45,784 nt of DNA from Treponemataceae bacterium (GTDB taxonomy: Bacteria > Spirochaetota > Spirochaetia > Treponematales > Treponemataceae), in the NCBI GenBank assembly GCA_024402435.1, contig JAKSTU010000017.1, forward strand, positions 1 to 45,784. Reading direction: 5' to 3'. The notes beneath the pieces are model-generated. The model had not been told where the DNA came from. It searched no databases and saw nothing but the letters and a program-made list of their open reading frames with translations. The position numbers and the translations under genes are program-made. Positions within the stretch are counted from its first letter, which is position 1. Every line of letters starts with the position of its first letter. Below, piece after piece: positions 32,938 through 42,407 of the stretch.

Positions 32938-34224
32938 TTATTTTGTTTTTTCGAAAATTGCTTCAGCTTCAGTTCTGAAACGGACTGCAGCTTCTTCCGG
33001 TGTCAGTTTGCCGAAAACTACAAGGTCTTCAATGCGCCAGAAAAGGTCTTTGATTTCAGTTTCCTGTGCAGGAGCCTGATATGCGGATGCTTCTGCAATC
33101 TGTGTCATGATTGCGATGAATCTGAAAATCTCTGCCTGAGCCGGCTCTGCATTTTTCTCAAGGTCTTCACAGACAGAAGCCATGATCGGCTGTCCGCGTT
33201 CACCTTTGAGGATGCGGTTTGCTTCCAGGTCATTTACGAAGAAACTGATGAATGCTGCTGCTTCTTCTTTGTGCTCAGAACCGCTGTAAACACCGAACAT
33301 CTGGCTTGACTGCATTGATGTTCCGCAGGGGCCGTCTTTGGTTTCACGGGGCAATGTTGCAAGCTTAAGTTCACGGCCGGCTGCGTTTACCAAAGCTACG
33401 AACTGATTTGTTGCAACCTGTGTCATTGCTGCTTCACCACGTACCAGATAATCGCTTTCAATGTCCTTGATTTCGTTGATGCGTCCGGGATCAGGATATG
33501 CGCCTGCATCTACAAGGTTTTTGCGGATTCTGAAGTAATCAATGATCGGGTAGTCATCTGTGTAACCGAGACCGCTTCCGTCTTCAAGGAAAAGCATCTG
33601 ATTCTTGTCGTGCTGGGGAATGCGCTGAGAAGCACCTACACTGAAGTCATCAAGTTTTGAAGATCCGTAGATACCGAGTTTTTCGTGGATCTGAAGACAT
33701 GCAGCTTCGTATTCAGCCCATGTCCAGTCAACAGTGGGTTCGGGAACGCCTGCAGCAGCAAAAAGGGCAGGGTCGTAAGCAATTCCGTATGTGTTTGTTC
33801 CAAGTGAGATTCCGTAAAGGTTTCCGTTGAGACGGTTGGGAATCAAAGCATTTTCAGAAGTCTGTGATACATCGATGATTCCTGAACTGATATATTTGTC
33901 CAGCGGTTCCAGTGAATCAAGGTAGTTGGGGAAGTTGCTTCCCAACTGAATGATGTCGTAAGCGTCACCTGCTGCAACCAGCATGTTCAGTTTTGTAAAG
34001 TAGCCGTCAAAGGGCAGGAATTCTGCCTCAAACTGTACGCCTGTCTTCTGGCTGTACAAGTCAAGAACTGCAAGAGTTCTGTCGTGTCTTGCCTGGCTTC
34101 CCCACCATGCGATGCGAAGTGTTACAGGTTCTTCTTTTGCAACTTGAGATTCTTTCTTTCCGCCTGCAAAAACGGAAGAAACAACCAGCAGCAATGCTGT
34201 TAAAACAATCAGTGTTTTTTTCAT
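32938..34224 (-). CDS. ABC sugar transporter substrate-binding protein
   Basis: The 428-residue extracytoplasmic family 1 solute-binding protein has a signal peptide (MKKTLIVLTALLLVVSSVFAGGKKES). No Cys is present at the cleavage site, so it is probably free in the periplasm rather than a lipoprotein. The mature part shows the pattern VTLRIAWWGSQARHDRTLAVLD and QKTGVQFEAEF, typical of sugar binders. ATG 34224 follows GGAGG with 5-6 bases between. An in-frame TTG further upstream is rejected. It is the first gene of the importer operon and divergent from the two-component pair that probably controls it. Confidence 0.93.
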   Translation of the reverse strand: MKKTLIVLTALLLVVSSVFAGGKKESQVAKEEPVTLRIAWWGSQARHDRTLAVLDLYSQKTGVQFEAEFLPFDGYFTKLNMLVAAGDAYDIIQLGSNFPNYLDSLEPLDKYISSGIIDVSQTSENALIPNRLNGNLYGISLGTNTYGIAYDPALFAAAGVPEPTVDWTWAEYEAACLQIHEKLGIYGSSKLDDFSVGASQRIPQHDKNQMLFLEDGSGLGYTDDYPIIDYFRIRKNLVDAGAYPDPGRINEIKDIESDYLVRGEAAMTQVATNQFVALVNAAGRELKLATLPRETKDGPCGTSMQSSQMFGVYSGSEHKEEAAAFISFFVNDLEANRILKGERGQPIMASVCEDLEKNAEPAQAEIFRFIAIMTQIAEASAYQAPAQETEIKDLFWRIEDLVVFGKLTPEEAAVRFRTEAEAIFEKTK

Positions 34225-34249
34225 TTTGTCCTCCAATTACTGATTTCTG

Positions 34250-34286
34250 CGTGCCGAACTGTAATTTTTCCTGTTTGCCCGGCACG
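34250..34286. promoter_or_regulatory. Inverted repeat in the importer/sensor divergent region
   Basis: CGTGCCG (34250-34256) and CGGCACG (34280-34286) are perfect inverted copies 23 bases apart in the 184-base gap between the binding-protein gene and the sensor kinase. It may be an operator or a leader hairpin; function unknown. Confidence 0.4.
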
Positions 34287-34396
34287 TTCTCAGTATCTGT
34301 TGAAAAAAACTTAACCGCTATTCAAAAACCCGCAAAGTTTTTTTAAAAACCAGTAATTTTCACCTTTATTCAGTTTTATTTTAAGAACTAAGGTTG

Positions 34397-34402
34397 TAGA
34401 AT
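34397..34402 (+). promoter_or_regulatory. -10 box next to the sensor kinase start
   Basis: TAGAAT ends 6 bases before ATG 34409. There is no good -35 at 16-18 bases and no Shine-Dalgarno. It fits the leaderless pattern seen before other genes in this window. Confidence 0.35.
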
Positions 34403-34408
34403 GCTAGT

Positions 34409-36301
34409 ATGAAAGCGGAGAAAAGAAGGCATTTTCCTTCAAAATCATTGCCCCTCAAAACTATTTTTTATCTTCTCATAATCGGCCAGTCATTTCTTCT
34501 GCTGATTCTGTCCATGGGAATAATGAAAGCTTTGTCATCTGTTTATCAGGGACGTATTGCCCGCCAGGCTGAAGATACGCTGATGATTTTTTCTGAAAAT
34601 GTTGACATGAATCTGTACGAAATCGAACAATATTCCTACGATATTCTCAGCAATTATTCCATGCAGAACGACATGCACACATATCTTGAAAATCCCGGCA
34701 CATACGAAGCTCACGAAGCTTCTGTTTCCTTATATGACCAACTTTTTGCCACAACCATGAACCGGCCCTGCATTGCAGAAACTTATTTCATTTTTCCGGA
34801 TGGAAGAAAAATCCGGGTGGTTACGGACACAACGGGAAAAGTCTACAAATATGAAACAACGGCAAATTTCCTTAATGAAGTAAAAGGAAAGGCTCAGGAG
34901 AAAAACGGAAGCGGCGTTTGGCATACAAGTTCCGAACTTCCGGGAATTGTTGCATACGGCAAAGTAATCCGCTCAATTTATGAAAAAGACGGATTTTCCC
35001 AGTGCGGAATTCTGATATTCATTCTTAACGGCGACGAACTTCTTTCTTATCCCACTGTGGACCAGAATCCTTATCAGACGCGGATGGCATGTTATGTTGA
35101 CGGTGCCCGCTATGTTGATCTGAAACCACAGAATTCCTTTGACAAATCCGCTGATTCGATTTTTGAGAAATTTCTTGGCGGAAAAATCAGTGACGGTGTC
35201 ATAAACACGGCCGACGGAAGATATGTTGTAAGTTCCGGAAAAAGTCATGACAAATCATGGCAGTTCATTCAGATTCTTGACTTGAATCATCTTCTGGATT
35301 TTGTCTGGAAATCCCAGCTGCTGTACATTATTCTTTTCCTTGCAGTAACTTCTCTGATTCTTTTTGTTTTTCTGCGGGTTTCAGGTCTGATTTGCAGTCC
35401 TTTGGCCATTCTTCAGAAAAAAATGAAGGAAGCTGAAAAAGGGAATTTTTCAAAACTTGAATACGAAAAGAATTTTTCAATTCAGGAGATAAATGATTTT
35501 ACGGCCAATTACAATGCTCTTTCCGACACGGTGGATTATCTTATCAATCAGGTTTACAAAAAACAGATTCTGATTTCTGACATCCGGTACAAAATGCTTC
35601 AAAAGCAGATAAATCCCCATTTTCTTTACAATACTCTTGAAACAATTCATTGGAAGGCATTTATGGCAGACGAAGAAGACATTGCTTCAATGGCTTTGAG
35701 TTTAAGCCGACTTCTCAGGTCTTCTTTGAAAAAGCCGGACATGATTCCTTTGCGGGAAGAAATTGGAATTCTGCGGGATTATATTAGAATCCAGAAATAT
35801 CGTTTTGAAGAAAGACTTGATTATGACGAAACTTCTTTTGATGAGAAAATGACTGACAGCAATCCGGTGGCAAATCTGATGGTGCCCAAGATGATTCTTC
35901 AGCCGGTTGTGGAAAATTCAATCAAACACAATCTTGAAAAAAATGATTGTGCCTGCAGAATTCAGCTTGAAATGGAAAAAGAAGGGGATTGCATCTGCAT
36001 CAGAGTTACAGACAGCGGAACTTCGGCAGATCCGGATTTTATCAATCATTTGATAATGGAAGATTCTGTTCAGCGTGATTCTCCTCAAGATGATGAAATC
36101 AGAAATCGGGGAAAAACGGAAGGATCAGATTCTTTCGGTTTGAAAAATGTCATGGAACGCCTGAAAATCTGCTATGAAGAGAATGTTGCTCTTTTTTGCG
36201 AAGAGAAAAGGGATTCTTCCGGAAAAAGATGCGGCACTTCAATGATTTTCAGAATTCCTTTTGTTGAAGAAAAGAGAAGATTCGGAGGAAATAATGACTG
36301 A
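34409..36301 (+). CDS. YesM-type sensor histidine kinase
   Basis: The 630-residue membrane sensor has a first transmembrane segment (about 18-40), an extracytoplasmic domain of about 260 residues, a second segment (about 302-324) and a HAMP linker. A His_kinase domain follows with KQINPHFLYNTLETIHWKA (phospho-acceptor His404). The ATPase part includes ILQPVVENSIKHNL (N-box) and FGLKNVMERL. These LytS/YesM-type kinases usually sense sugars and control divergent ABC importers. The stop overlaps the next gene start by 8 bases, so kinase and regulator are coupled. Confidence 0.93.
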   Translation: MKAEKRRHFPSKSLPLKTIFYLLIIGQSFLLLILSMGIMKALSSVYQGRIARQAEDTLMIFSENVDMNLYEIEQYSYDILSNYSMQNDMHTYLENPGTYEAHEASVSLYDQLFATTMNRPCIAETYFIFPDGRKIRVVTDTTGKVYKYETTANFLNEVKGKAQEKNGSGVWHTSSELPGIVAYGKVIRSIYEKDGFSQCGILIFILNGDELLSYPTVDQNPYQTRMACYVDGARYVDLKPQNSFDKSADSIFEKFLGGKISDGVINTADGRYVVSSGKSHDKSWQFIQILDLNHLLDFVWKSQLLYIILFLAVTSLILFVFLRVSGLICSPLAILQKKMKEAEKGNFSKLEYEKNFSIQEINDFTANYNALSDTVDYLINQVYKKQILISDIRYKMLQKQINPHFLYNTLETIHWKAFMADEEDIASMALSLSRLLRSSLKKPDMIPLREEIGILRDYIRIQKYRFEERLDYDETSFDEKMTDSNPVANLMVPKMILQPVVENSIKHNLEKNDCACRIQLEMEKEGDCICIRVTDSGTSADPDFINHLIMEDSVQRDSPQDDEIRNRGKTEGSDSFGLKNVMERLKICYEENVALFCEEKRDSSGKRCGTSMIFRIPFVEEKRRFGGNND

Positions 36302-37082
36302 AGACGGAAAAAAATACATTGTTGCAGTTGTTGATGATGAAAGAATTATCCGGGAAGGGATTTCTTCGGTGCTTCAGAAAAAGTTTTCGGAAAAGGCAAA
36401 GATTGTTTCTGCAAAAAACGGAAAAGAAGCACTTTTACTCTTTGAAGATATGCAGAACAGCCGGGAGTCTGTTGATGTGATTCTGACTGATATAGTCATG
36501 CCTGAACTGGACGGTCTCGGGCTTATTGAATGCTGCAGAAAGAAATGTATCGGGTCTCAATACCTGATTCTTACAAGTCATGATGATTTTTCATTTGCTC
36601 AGAAGGCAATCCGTTGCGGTGTGTCAGATTTTGTACTTAAGCCATGCAACACGGAAGAACTTTTTGCAGCAATTGAAAAAGCTTTGGGAAAATCAAATTC
36701 CAGAAAAAATCAGATTAATGTCTGTGAACAAGTATATTCATTGCCTTTGAAAGCTTCCATTTCTTACCTTAACGAACATTTGGGCGACAAAGGAATGAAT
36801 TTGATGCGTCTCAGCAATGAAAGCGCTTTCGTTAATCCGGATTATCTCGGAAAACTGTTCAAAAAAGAAACAGGTTTGAAATTCAATGACTTCCTGCTGA
36901 AACTCCGCATTGAAAAAGCCATGGAACTGTTGCTTGAAACTGATTTATCTTTGCAGGAAATTGCTGAAAAATGCGGTTATGCGGAAAACAGTGCATACTT
37001 TTGTGTACAGTTTAAGAAAATTCAGGGAATGACACCGGGCGAATTCAGAAAAAACAGAACAGCTGTTCAGTTAATACCCTGA
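36294..37082 (+). CDS. YesN-type response regulator with AraC DNA-binding domain
   Basis: The 262-residue protein has a receiver domain with acidic pair Asp14-Asp15 (AVVDDERI), phospho-acceptor Asp66 (ILTDIVMPELDG) and Lys116 (VLKPCN), all intact. A C-terminal AraC pair of HTH motifs lies at about 165-258 (YLGKLFKKETGLKFNDFL, CGYAENSAYFCVQFKK). It partners with the overlapping sensor kinase and likely activates the divergent importer-glycosidase operon. ATG 36294 follows GGAGG with proper spacing. Confidence 0.94.
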   Translation: MTEDGKKYIVAVVDDERIIREGISSVLQKKFSEKAKIVSAKNGKEALLLFEDMQNSRESVDVILTDIVMPELDGLGLIECCRKKCIGSQYLILTSHDDFSFAQKAIRCGVSDFVLKPCNTEELFAAIEKALGKSNSRKNQINVCEQVYSLPLKASISYLNEHLGDKGMNLMRLSNESAFVNPDYLGKLFKKETGLKFNDFLLKLRIEKAMELLLETDLSLQEIAEKCGYAENSAYFCVQFKKIQGMTPGEFRKNRTAVQLIP

Positions 37083-37096
37083 ATAAACATTGCATA

Positions 37097-37125
37097 TTGC
37101 TACTTTCAAAGCGGAATACTATAAT
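37097..37125 (+). promoter_or_regulatory. Promoter of serS, near-leaderless
   Basis: TTGCTA (37097-37102), a 17-base spacer and consensus TATAAT (37120-37125) lie 9 bases before ATG 37135. The predicted start is only about 3 bases before the ATG, and there is no ribosome site and no room for a T-box leader. Confidence 0.6.
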
Positions 37126-37134
37126 AATTTCATT

Positions 37135-38406
37135 ATGTTAGACTACAGATTTATCAAGGAAAACCTTGATGCCGTAAAGGCAAATATTGCAGCACGCAAC
37201 ATGGATGCGGACGCTGATGAAGTTGTGCGGCTTTTTGACAAACGCACAGAATTGGTTACCTCTCTGCAGGTTCTGCAGACAAAGCGCAATGATAATGCAA
37301 AAGCAATGAAAGGCAAACTTGATGACGAAACCCGTCAGAAACTGATTGCCGACGGAAAAGCTCTTAAAGAAGAAATTGCTGTTGCAGAAAAAGAAGTTGC
37401 TGAAGTTGAAGCAGCTCTGGAAGTTGCCGGACGTCAGATTCCCAATATGGCACATCCTGACGCACCTGTCGGAAAAGTTGACAGTGAAAACCTTGAAGTA
37501 AAAATCGTGGGAACACCCCGCAAGTTTGATTTTGAACCGAAAGACCATGTTCAGCTTGGACAGGCTCTTGATCTTATTGATTTTGACGAAGCTACAAAAG
37601 TTTCCGGCCCGAAATTCTATTATCTCAAGAATGAAGCCGTTTTCCTGGAACAGGCTCTGGTTCTTTACGCATTGAACATTCTCCGGAAACATGGTTTTAC
37701 ACCTTTTATTACGCCTGATGTTGCACGTGCAGAAATCCTGCAGGGAATCGGATTCAATCCCCGCGGAAACGAATCAAACGTTTACTGTATTGAAGAAGAA
37801 GGCACATGTCTGGTTGCAACTGCAGAAATCACTTTGGGCGGTTACCATTCTGACGAGATTCTTGACAAATCCAAGCTGCCCCTTATGTACTGCGGTCTCA
37901 GCCACTGTTTCCGCCGTGAAGCAGGAGCTGCCGGACAGTTCAGCAAAGGTTTGTACCGTGTTCATCAGTTCACCAAACTTGAAATGTTTGTTTACTGTCT
38001 GCCTGAGCAGTCAGATGAGCTTCACGAGAAACTCCGTCTGATCGAAGAAGAGATTTTTGAAGGACTCGGAATTCCTTTCCGTGTTGTTGACACTTGTACC
38101 GGTGACTTGGGTGCACCTGCCTACCGCAAATGGGACCTTGAAGCTTGGATGCCCGGACGTAACGGCGGTGAATGGGGCGAAGTAACTTCCACATCAAACT
38201 GTACTGATTTCCAGGCACGCCGTCTTAATGTCCGCTACAAAGACGATGACGGAAAGAACAAGTACGTGCACATGCTTAACGGTACTGCAGTTGCAGTTTC
38301 CCGCGCAATGGTTGCAATTCTTGAAAACTATCAGAATGCTGACGGTTCAATTACAGTTCCTCCGGCACTTGTTCCTTTCTGCGGTTTTGATGTAATCAAA
38401 CGCTGA
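37135..38406 (+). CDS. serS: Seryl-tRNA synthetase
   Basis: SerS charges tRNA-Ser. The 423 residues start MLDYRFIKENLDAVKANIAAR, with the N-terminal coiled-coil arm (about 30-100). Class II catalytic motifs follow: motif 2 with CFRREAGAAGQFSKGLYRVHQF (about 258-280) and motif 3 at the C-terminus (LNGTAVAVSRAMVAILENYQ). ATG 37135 fits the conserved start, and an upstream in-frame ATG at 37090 is rejected. It is followed after 20 bases by the AI-2E family gene. Confidence 0.97.
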   Translation: MLDYRFIKENLDAVKANIAARNMDADADEVVRLFDKRTELVTSLQVLQTKRNDNAKAMKGKLDDETRQKLIADGKALKEEIAVAEKEVAEVEAALEVAGRQIPNMAHPDAPVGKVDSENLEVKIVGTPRKFDFEPKDHVQLGQALDLIDFDEATKVSGPKFYYLKNEAVFLEQALVLYALNILRKHGFTPFITPDVARAEILQGIGFNPRGNESNVYCIEEEGTCLVATAEITLGGYHSDEILDKSKLPLMYCGLSHCFRREAGAAGQFSKGLYRVHQFTKLEMFVYCLPEQSDELHEKLRLIEEEIFEGLGIPFRVVDTCTGDLGAPAYRKWDLEAWMPGRNGGEWGEVTSTSNCTDFQARRLNVRYKDDDGKNKYVHMLNGTAVAVSRAMVAILENYQNADGSITVPPALVPFCGFDVIKR

Positions 38407-38426
38407 CAAAATGAAGAATTGACAAT

Positions 38427-39614
38427 ATGAAGAAAGCTGATCATTCACGGACTATTGTACTTCTGCTGCTGACTCTGACTTTTTTTGCCATTGCAGCAGT
38501 GCTTAAAATTACTTCAAGCGTGATTCTGCCGCTGACGATTTCCATTTTGATTTCGTTGGTTTTTGAACCGGTAATTACCAAGCTGAACAAAAAGTTTCGT
38601 ATTCCGTGGGTGGTCTGCATTTTCATTGTTCTTGTGTTGCTTGCCGGTGGAATTTATGCGGTCGCAACTCTTTTGTATTCCAGTATAAGTGCGATTGTAA
38701 ACCAGTATCCGAAATACGAAGAGCGATTTCTTACAATTTATAGCAGTATTGCCGCTTTTCTTGATTTGCCTTTCAACGAAGATGATTCATTCTTCAACAT
38801 TATCTGGGAACAAGTGGGTGGATTCAGCTTTTTAAGAAGTGTAGCTCTTTCCTTGTCAAACTGGGTAATCGGATTCGGAAAAAACTTTGTGATGATTCTG
38901 CTTTTTTCCGTGTTCTTCATGCTTGATCTTCGCTTTCTCAGACAGAAAGTTGCTTTTGCATCAATGAGTGCAAAAAGAGTTCCTTCTTCTGCTGAAATTT
39001 CCGGTGCTCAGACTGAAGACGGTTTTTCAGACGCTAATTTCCGCTCATCCCAAATTATCAATGACATCATTTCTCAGGTAACAAGATATATGTCAACAAA
39101 GTTTTTTATTTCTTTGCTGACAGGAGTTCTTGTTTATCTTGGCGCAAAGATCATTTCAATGGATTTTGCAATCATCTGGGCTTTCCTTGCTTTCATTCTG
39201 AATTTTATTCCCAATTTCGGATCAATCATTTCAGTACTCGGAACTTCTTTGTTTGCATTGCTCCAGTTCTGGCCACAACCCGGGCCTGTCATTTTTGTAA
39301 TTCTTTATATGACTCTTGTAAATTTCGGGCTTGGCAACATTCTTGAACCCCGTGTTCAAGGAAAAAATCTTGGACTTTCTCCCTTTATCATCCTTGCATC
39401 TTTGTCATTGTGGGGATGGCTGTGGGGATTTGCAGGGTTGGTTCTTGGTGTTCCCATGATGGTGCTGATTAAGATTGTCTGTGAAAACGTAGACATCCTG
39501 AATCCGGTTTCAATTATTTTAGGAACCTGGCCTCTGCAGAAAAAAGAAGAAACGCCTGTAAAGCCTGAAAAAACTGCAGCTCCTGAAAAAAACAATAAAA
39601 ACCACAAAAACTAA
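38427..39614 (+). CDS. AI-2E (PF01594) family membrane transporter
   Basis: The 395-residue polytopic membrane protein has about eight transmembrane segments. It shows the family's N-terminal double helix (LLLTLTFFAIAAVLKITSSVILPLTI type) and C-terminal PNFGSIISVLG and RVQGKNLGLSPFIILASLSLWGWLWGFAGLVLGVP motifs. Members include exporters of quorum signals and sodium/proton antiporters, so the substrate is undetermined. It ends in a Lys/Glu-rich tail. It is probably co-transcribed with serS; its ribosome site is weak. Confidence 0.9.
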   Translation: MKKADHSRTIVLLLLTLTFFAIAAVLKITSSVILPLTISILISLVFEPVITKLNKKFRIPWVVCIFIVLVLLAGGIYAVATLLYSSISAIVNQYPKYEERFLTIYSSIAAFLDLPFNEDDSFFNIIWEQVGGFSFLRSVALSLSNWVIGFGKNFVMILLFSVFFMLDLRFLRQKVAFASMSAKRVPSSAEISGAQTEDGFSDANFRSSQIINDIISQVTRYMSTKFFISLLTGVLVYLGAKIISMDFAIIWAFLAFILNFIPNFGSIISVLGTSLFALLQFWPQPGPVIFVILYMTLVNFGLGNILEPRVQGKNLGLSPFIILASLSLWGWLWGFAGLVLGVPMMVLIKIVCENVDILNPVSIILGTWPLQKKEETPVKPEKTAAPEKNNKNHKN

Positions 39615-39727
39615 ACAACTGTTTCCCGGAAAAGAAAAGATGTTTGGGCGAAATGTTAAATTTGAGGATTCCGGCTGTAATTCCGATTTTTTATAATTAG
39701 TTCATATATGAGAACTAGAAATCCAGT

Positions 39728-41164
39728 CTATTTAGATTCTGTCAGATATTGCACAGTAAAAAAGCTTTCTGCCAAAGCCATTTTTTGCTGCATCAATTCG
39801 GAACTGGCTGTCAGTGCTTCAATTTCAGCTTGAATCAAAGCACTTTCAGAACCGTAACCGGTTTTGTTCAGTTTAGTCTGCTGGTCAACCTTTGTCTTTG
39901 CCGCTTCGTATTTCAGTTCCTGGTATTCAATTTTGGCAAGTGCAAGTTCAGCCGCATTCATCTGTTCATGCAATGTGGATATGATCGTCTGCTCAGCTTC
40001 AATTCGGTTCCAGCGTGCCGTTTCTTCAGAACTTTTGGAACGCTTTATGTCATTGATTTTTTTTCCGCCGTCCCAGATTGTTGTTTTTAATGCTAATGTA
40101 ATGTTAGCAGAATAATCATCTTTTCTGTACCAGTCGGTTTCCACAAGGGGCAGACGGGAGCCGCTGTAACCCAAACTGAATTGCAATGCAAAATCAGGTT
40201 TCCAGTAAACTGAAGCATTGGAAATGTTTTTGGTGTATTCCGCAACCTGCACAAGATGATCCAATATTGCAAGATTCTGATTTGACCCACCTAGTGCAGT
40301 TTCTTCAAGTTTTGCAATATCCCATTCTTTTGCGGCATAAAAGTCAGTTTCCGGCGGAAAAAACATGATGTCATCCCATTCCAAACTGTCAATTCCGGTA
40401 AGCTTTTTAAGCCCCATAAGCAATGAATCGAACTGATCTTCCAAAGTATGAAGTGCAATCGTCAGCTGTTGGGCCTGAATCTTTGCTTCAAGAACGTCCA
40501 AATGCAGGATGGTGCCGTTTTTCTCCGCTTTTTCTGACATTTCTACAAGTTTTGAAGCAAGTTCGGACTGTTCCTTGAAATTTTCGATTATTTTGTTCAG
40601 ATAGTAAAGGCTTGTCAGACGGATTTTAAGCTCTGTGGTCAGCTGGTTTTCAGTTGTATTGACCTGAAGCTCTCTGACATTAGATATTTCTTTGTAAAGT
40701 TTATAGGCGTTGGTCAGTTTTCCCCAGGTAAACACCGGCTGTGTTGCTGTCAGCTGAAAAGAATATAATGTGGGTTCCATTCCATCATACAAAACAATGT
40801 TCTGATTCGGAACAGTCATGTCAAATCCGGCCGGCCATTGAACTTTTGAAAACAAATCCGACGTGTTCAATGAAATTCGGTCCAGAGGTGTTTTGAACAT
40901 ATAGGTTCCGCTGACAGTAAGGTCAATGGAAGGAGTAAAACCTCCGATTGCATCTTTAACGTCCAGAAGACTTCTTGTGTATTCTTCTCTTGCATTGTTC
41001 AATTCAGAATTGAAAACCAGAAGATTATCAAGAAGCTGTTTTTGGTTGTAAGATTTTTTTTGAGCAGCCAGTTCTGTTTCATTTGCATTAATCTTGTTTT
41101 GCCCAAACAACTGGAGAACAAGAAACAATGAAAAAACTATTGGACTTATTTTTTTCATTGCCAT
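39728..41164 (-). CDS. TolC-family outer-membrane efflux channel
   Basis: The 478-residue protein has an N-terminal signal peptide and two TolC-type repeats of long amphipathic helices (for example ELKIRLTSLYYLNKIIENFKEQ and EEYTRSLLDVKDAI). It forms the outer-membrane exit duct of the pump. ATG 41164 has GGAG 7 bases upstream and overlaps the lipoprotein gene end by 10 bases. An alternative ATG at 41158 also overlaps. It is the last gene of the RND operon and is convergent with the AI-2E gene across a 113-base gap without a strong terminator. Confidence 0.9.
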   Translation of the reverse strand: MAMKKISPIVFSLFLVLQLFGQNKINANETELAAQKKSYNQKQLLDNLLVFNSELNNAREEYTRSLLDVKDAIGGFTPSIDLTVSGTYMFKTPLDRISLNTSDLFSKVQWPAGFDMTVPNQNIVLYDGMEPTLYSFQLTATQPVFTWGKLTNAYKLYKEISNVRELQVNTTENQLTTELKIRLTSLYYLNKIIENFKEQSELASKLVEMSEKAEKNGTILHLDVLEAKIQAQQLTIALHTLEDQFDSLLMGLKKLTGIDSLEWDDIMFFPPETDFYAAKEWDIAKLEETALGGSNQNLAILDHLVQVAEYTKNISNASVYWKPDFALQFSLGYSGSRLPLVETDWYRKDDYSANITLALKTTIWDGGKKINDIKRSKSSEETARWNRIEAEQTIISTLHEQMNAAELALAKIEYQELKYEAAKTKVDQQTKLNKTGYGSESALIQAEIEALTASSELMQQKMALAESFFTVQYLTESK

Positions 41165-42369
41165 TCAATTACTCCGGCATCAAAATAGTTTTTCCCGCAA
41201 TCAACAGTGAATTGTTCAGGCAGAGTGGTGGAACCGTTGACTTTGATTTGGACATTAAAAGAAAGGGATTTTTCATCATAATCATCTTTGTAAAAAGTAA
41301 GACCGTTGCCCAAATCCGAGAAAAGTCCGTGAGTAACAATAGAAGAATTTGCACCGTTGCCAGAAGATCTTGTATAAACCTGAGTAAGATTTGTCTGATC
41401 CCATGGGTTTCCGTTTTCATCCAAAAGTTCCACAAGAACATTATCGTCATCGGGTGAACCAATTGTCGGGGGAGTTGAGGGAATAGCAGGTGATTGATTG
41501 AGGATTCTTCCGTTTATCGGCGGAAGATTTATTAGTGTTGGTTTTAAATAAACTGTTGTGTTGTATGTGGAACCTTTGATTGTTTTTTGAACAGTTTCAC
41601 TTGCGGGCAAGAAAGCGTAATCTTTTCCAGAAGCTTTCAGGTTGGGATATTCATTTTTATAATAAGACATTTTATAACGGACTTTGTCAGAAGAGTCCCA
41701 GACATTGATTGAAATGTTCGGTTCACTGTCTGTTCCGTCATCTTTATATCGTGGATAAGAAACAGAAATTCTGCCGGTTCCTGTAATTGTTTGGGAATAA
41801 ACTCTGTTGCCTTGTTTTTGAGGAACTGTTATTTCCACATTCAAAGGGATATTGATCGCATTGTCTGAAGAAGTATTTTTCAGGTTTACAGTAATTTCAG
41901 TTGTGGAATAAATCTTTGTCAGTTCCTCATAAACGGTGTTTGCAGAATTGTCTGAAATGACCAAAGCTGGTGAAGTGTTTTTTACAAGGCCGTATTTTTC
42001 CGAATAATAAAGAAGATAAATCTGTTTATAATCACCGGTTTTTCCGAATTTTGAGTCTTTTGTTTCCCAAAAGATTCCGCTCAAAGAATAATTCCCGTTC
42101 CCGTTGGTTATTCCGCTGGCGGCATAATTACCCGAAGCTGGCTTGAATGTGCTTTTTCCGTCCCAAGCTTTGAAATCTGAATCCCGCTGTTTTACGTCCG
42201 TGTAGGCATAAACCTGAACGCCTGCAATTCCTTCTTTAGGGGTTTGTGTACTTTCTGAATCAACAATTGTTCCGTTTATGCCGCCATTGAAGACTGCAGA
42301 ACATCCTGCTGCGGAAAAAACAACCAGAAGTGCTGCGAACATACACAAAAAGGAAATCAGTCTTTTCAT
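41155..42369 (-). CDS. Lipoprotein with carboxypeptidase-regulatory-like domain, in efflux operon
   Basis: The 404-residue protein has a signal peptide ending in the lipobox FSAAGC (Cys23), so it is lipid-anchored. The mature N-terminal part looks like an Ig-fold/CarboxypepD_reg-type domain (NGTIVDSE, GIAGVQVYAY, GNYSLSGIF), with further beta-rich repeats. No enzymatic motif is seen. GAGGTG precedes ATG 42369. It lies between the RND pump and the TolC gene and is coupled to TolC by overlap. Function unknown; it could stabilise the pump or be a surface protein. Confidence 0.8.
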   Translation of the reverse strand: MKRLISFLCMFAALLVVFSAAGCSAVFNGGINGTIVDSESTQTPKEGIAGVQVYAYTDVKQRDSDFKAWDGKSTFKPASGNYAASGITNGNGNYSLSGIFWETKDSKFGKTGDYKQIYLLYYSEKYGLVKNTSPALVISDNSANTVYEELTKIYSTTEITVNLKNTSSDNAINIPLNVEITVPQKQGNRVYSQTITGTGRISVSYPRYKDDGTDSEPNISINVWDSSDKVRYKMSYYKNEYPNLKASGKDYAFLPASETVQKTIKGSTYNTTVYLKPTLINLPPINGRILNQSPAIPSTPPTIGSPDDDNVLVELLDENGNPWDQTNLTQVYTRSSGNGANSSIVTHGLFSDLGNGLTFYKDDYDEKSLSFNVQIKVNGSTTLPEQFTVDCGKNYFDAGVIEWQ

Positions 42370-42407
42370 ATTTCACCTCGAATAAAAACTGTATAACAGA
42401 TTCCGGA

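Noticed and set aside
37083..37134. T-box or other leader before serS
   Set aside because: The promoter lies immediately before the ATG, leaving no space for a leader RNA.
39698..39717. TAGTTC/GAACTA inverted repeat as a terminator of serS-AI-2E or TolC
   Set aside because: The stem is only 6 bp and AT-rich, and has no downstream T-run on either strand.
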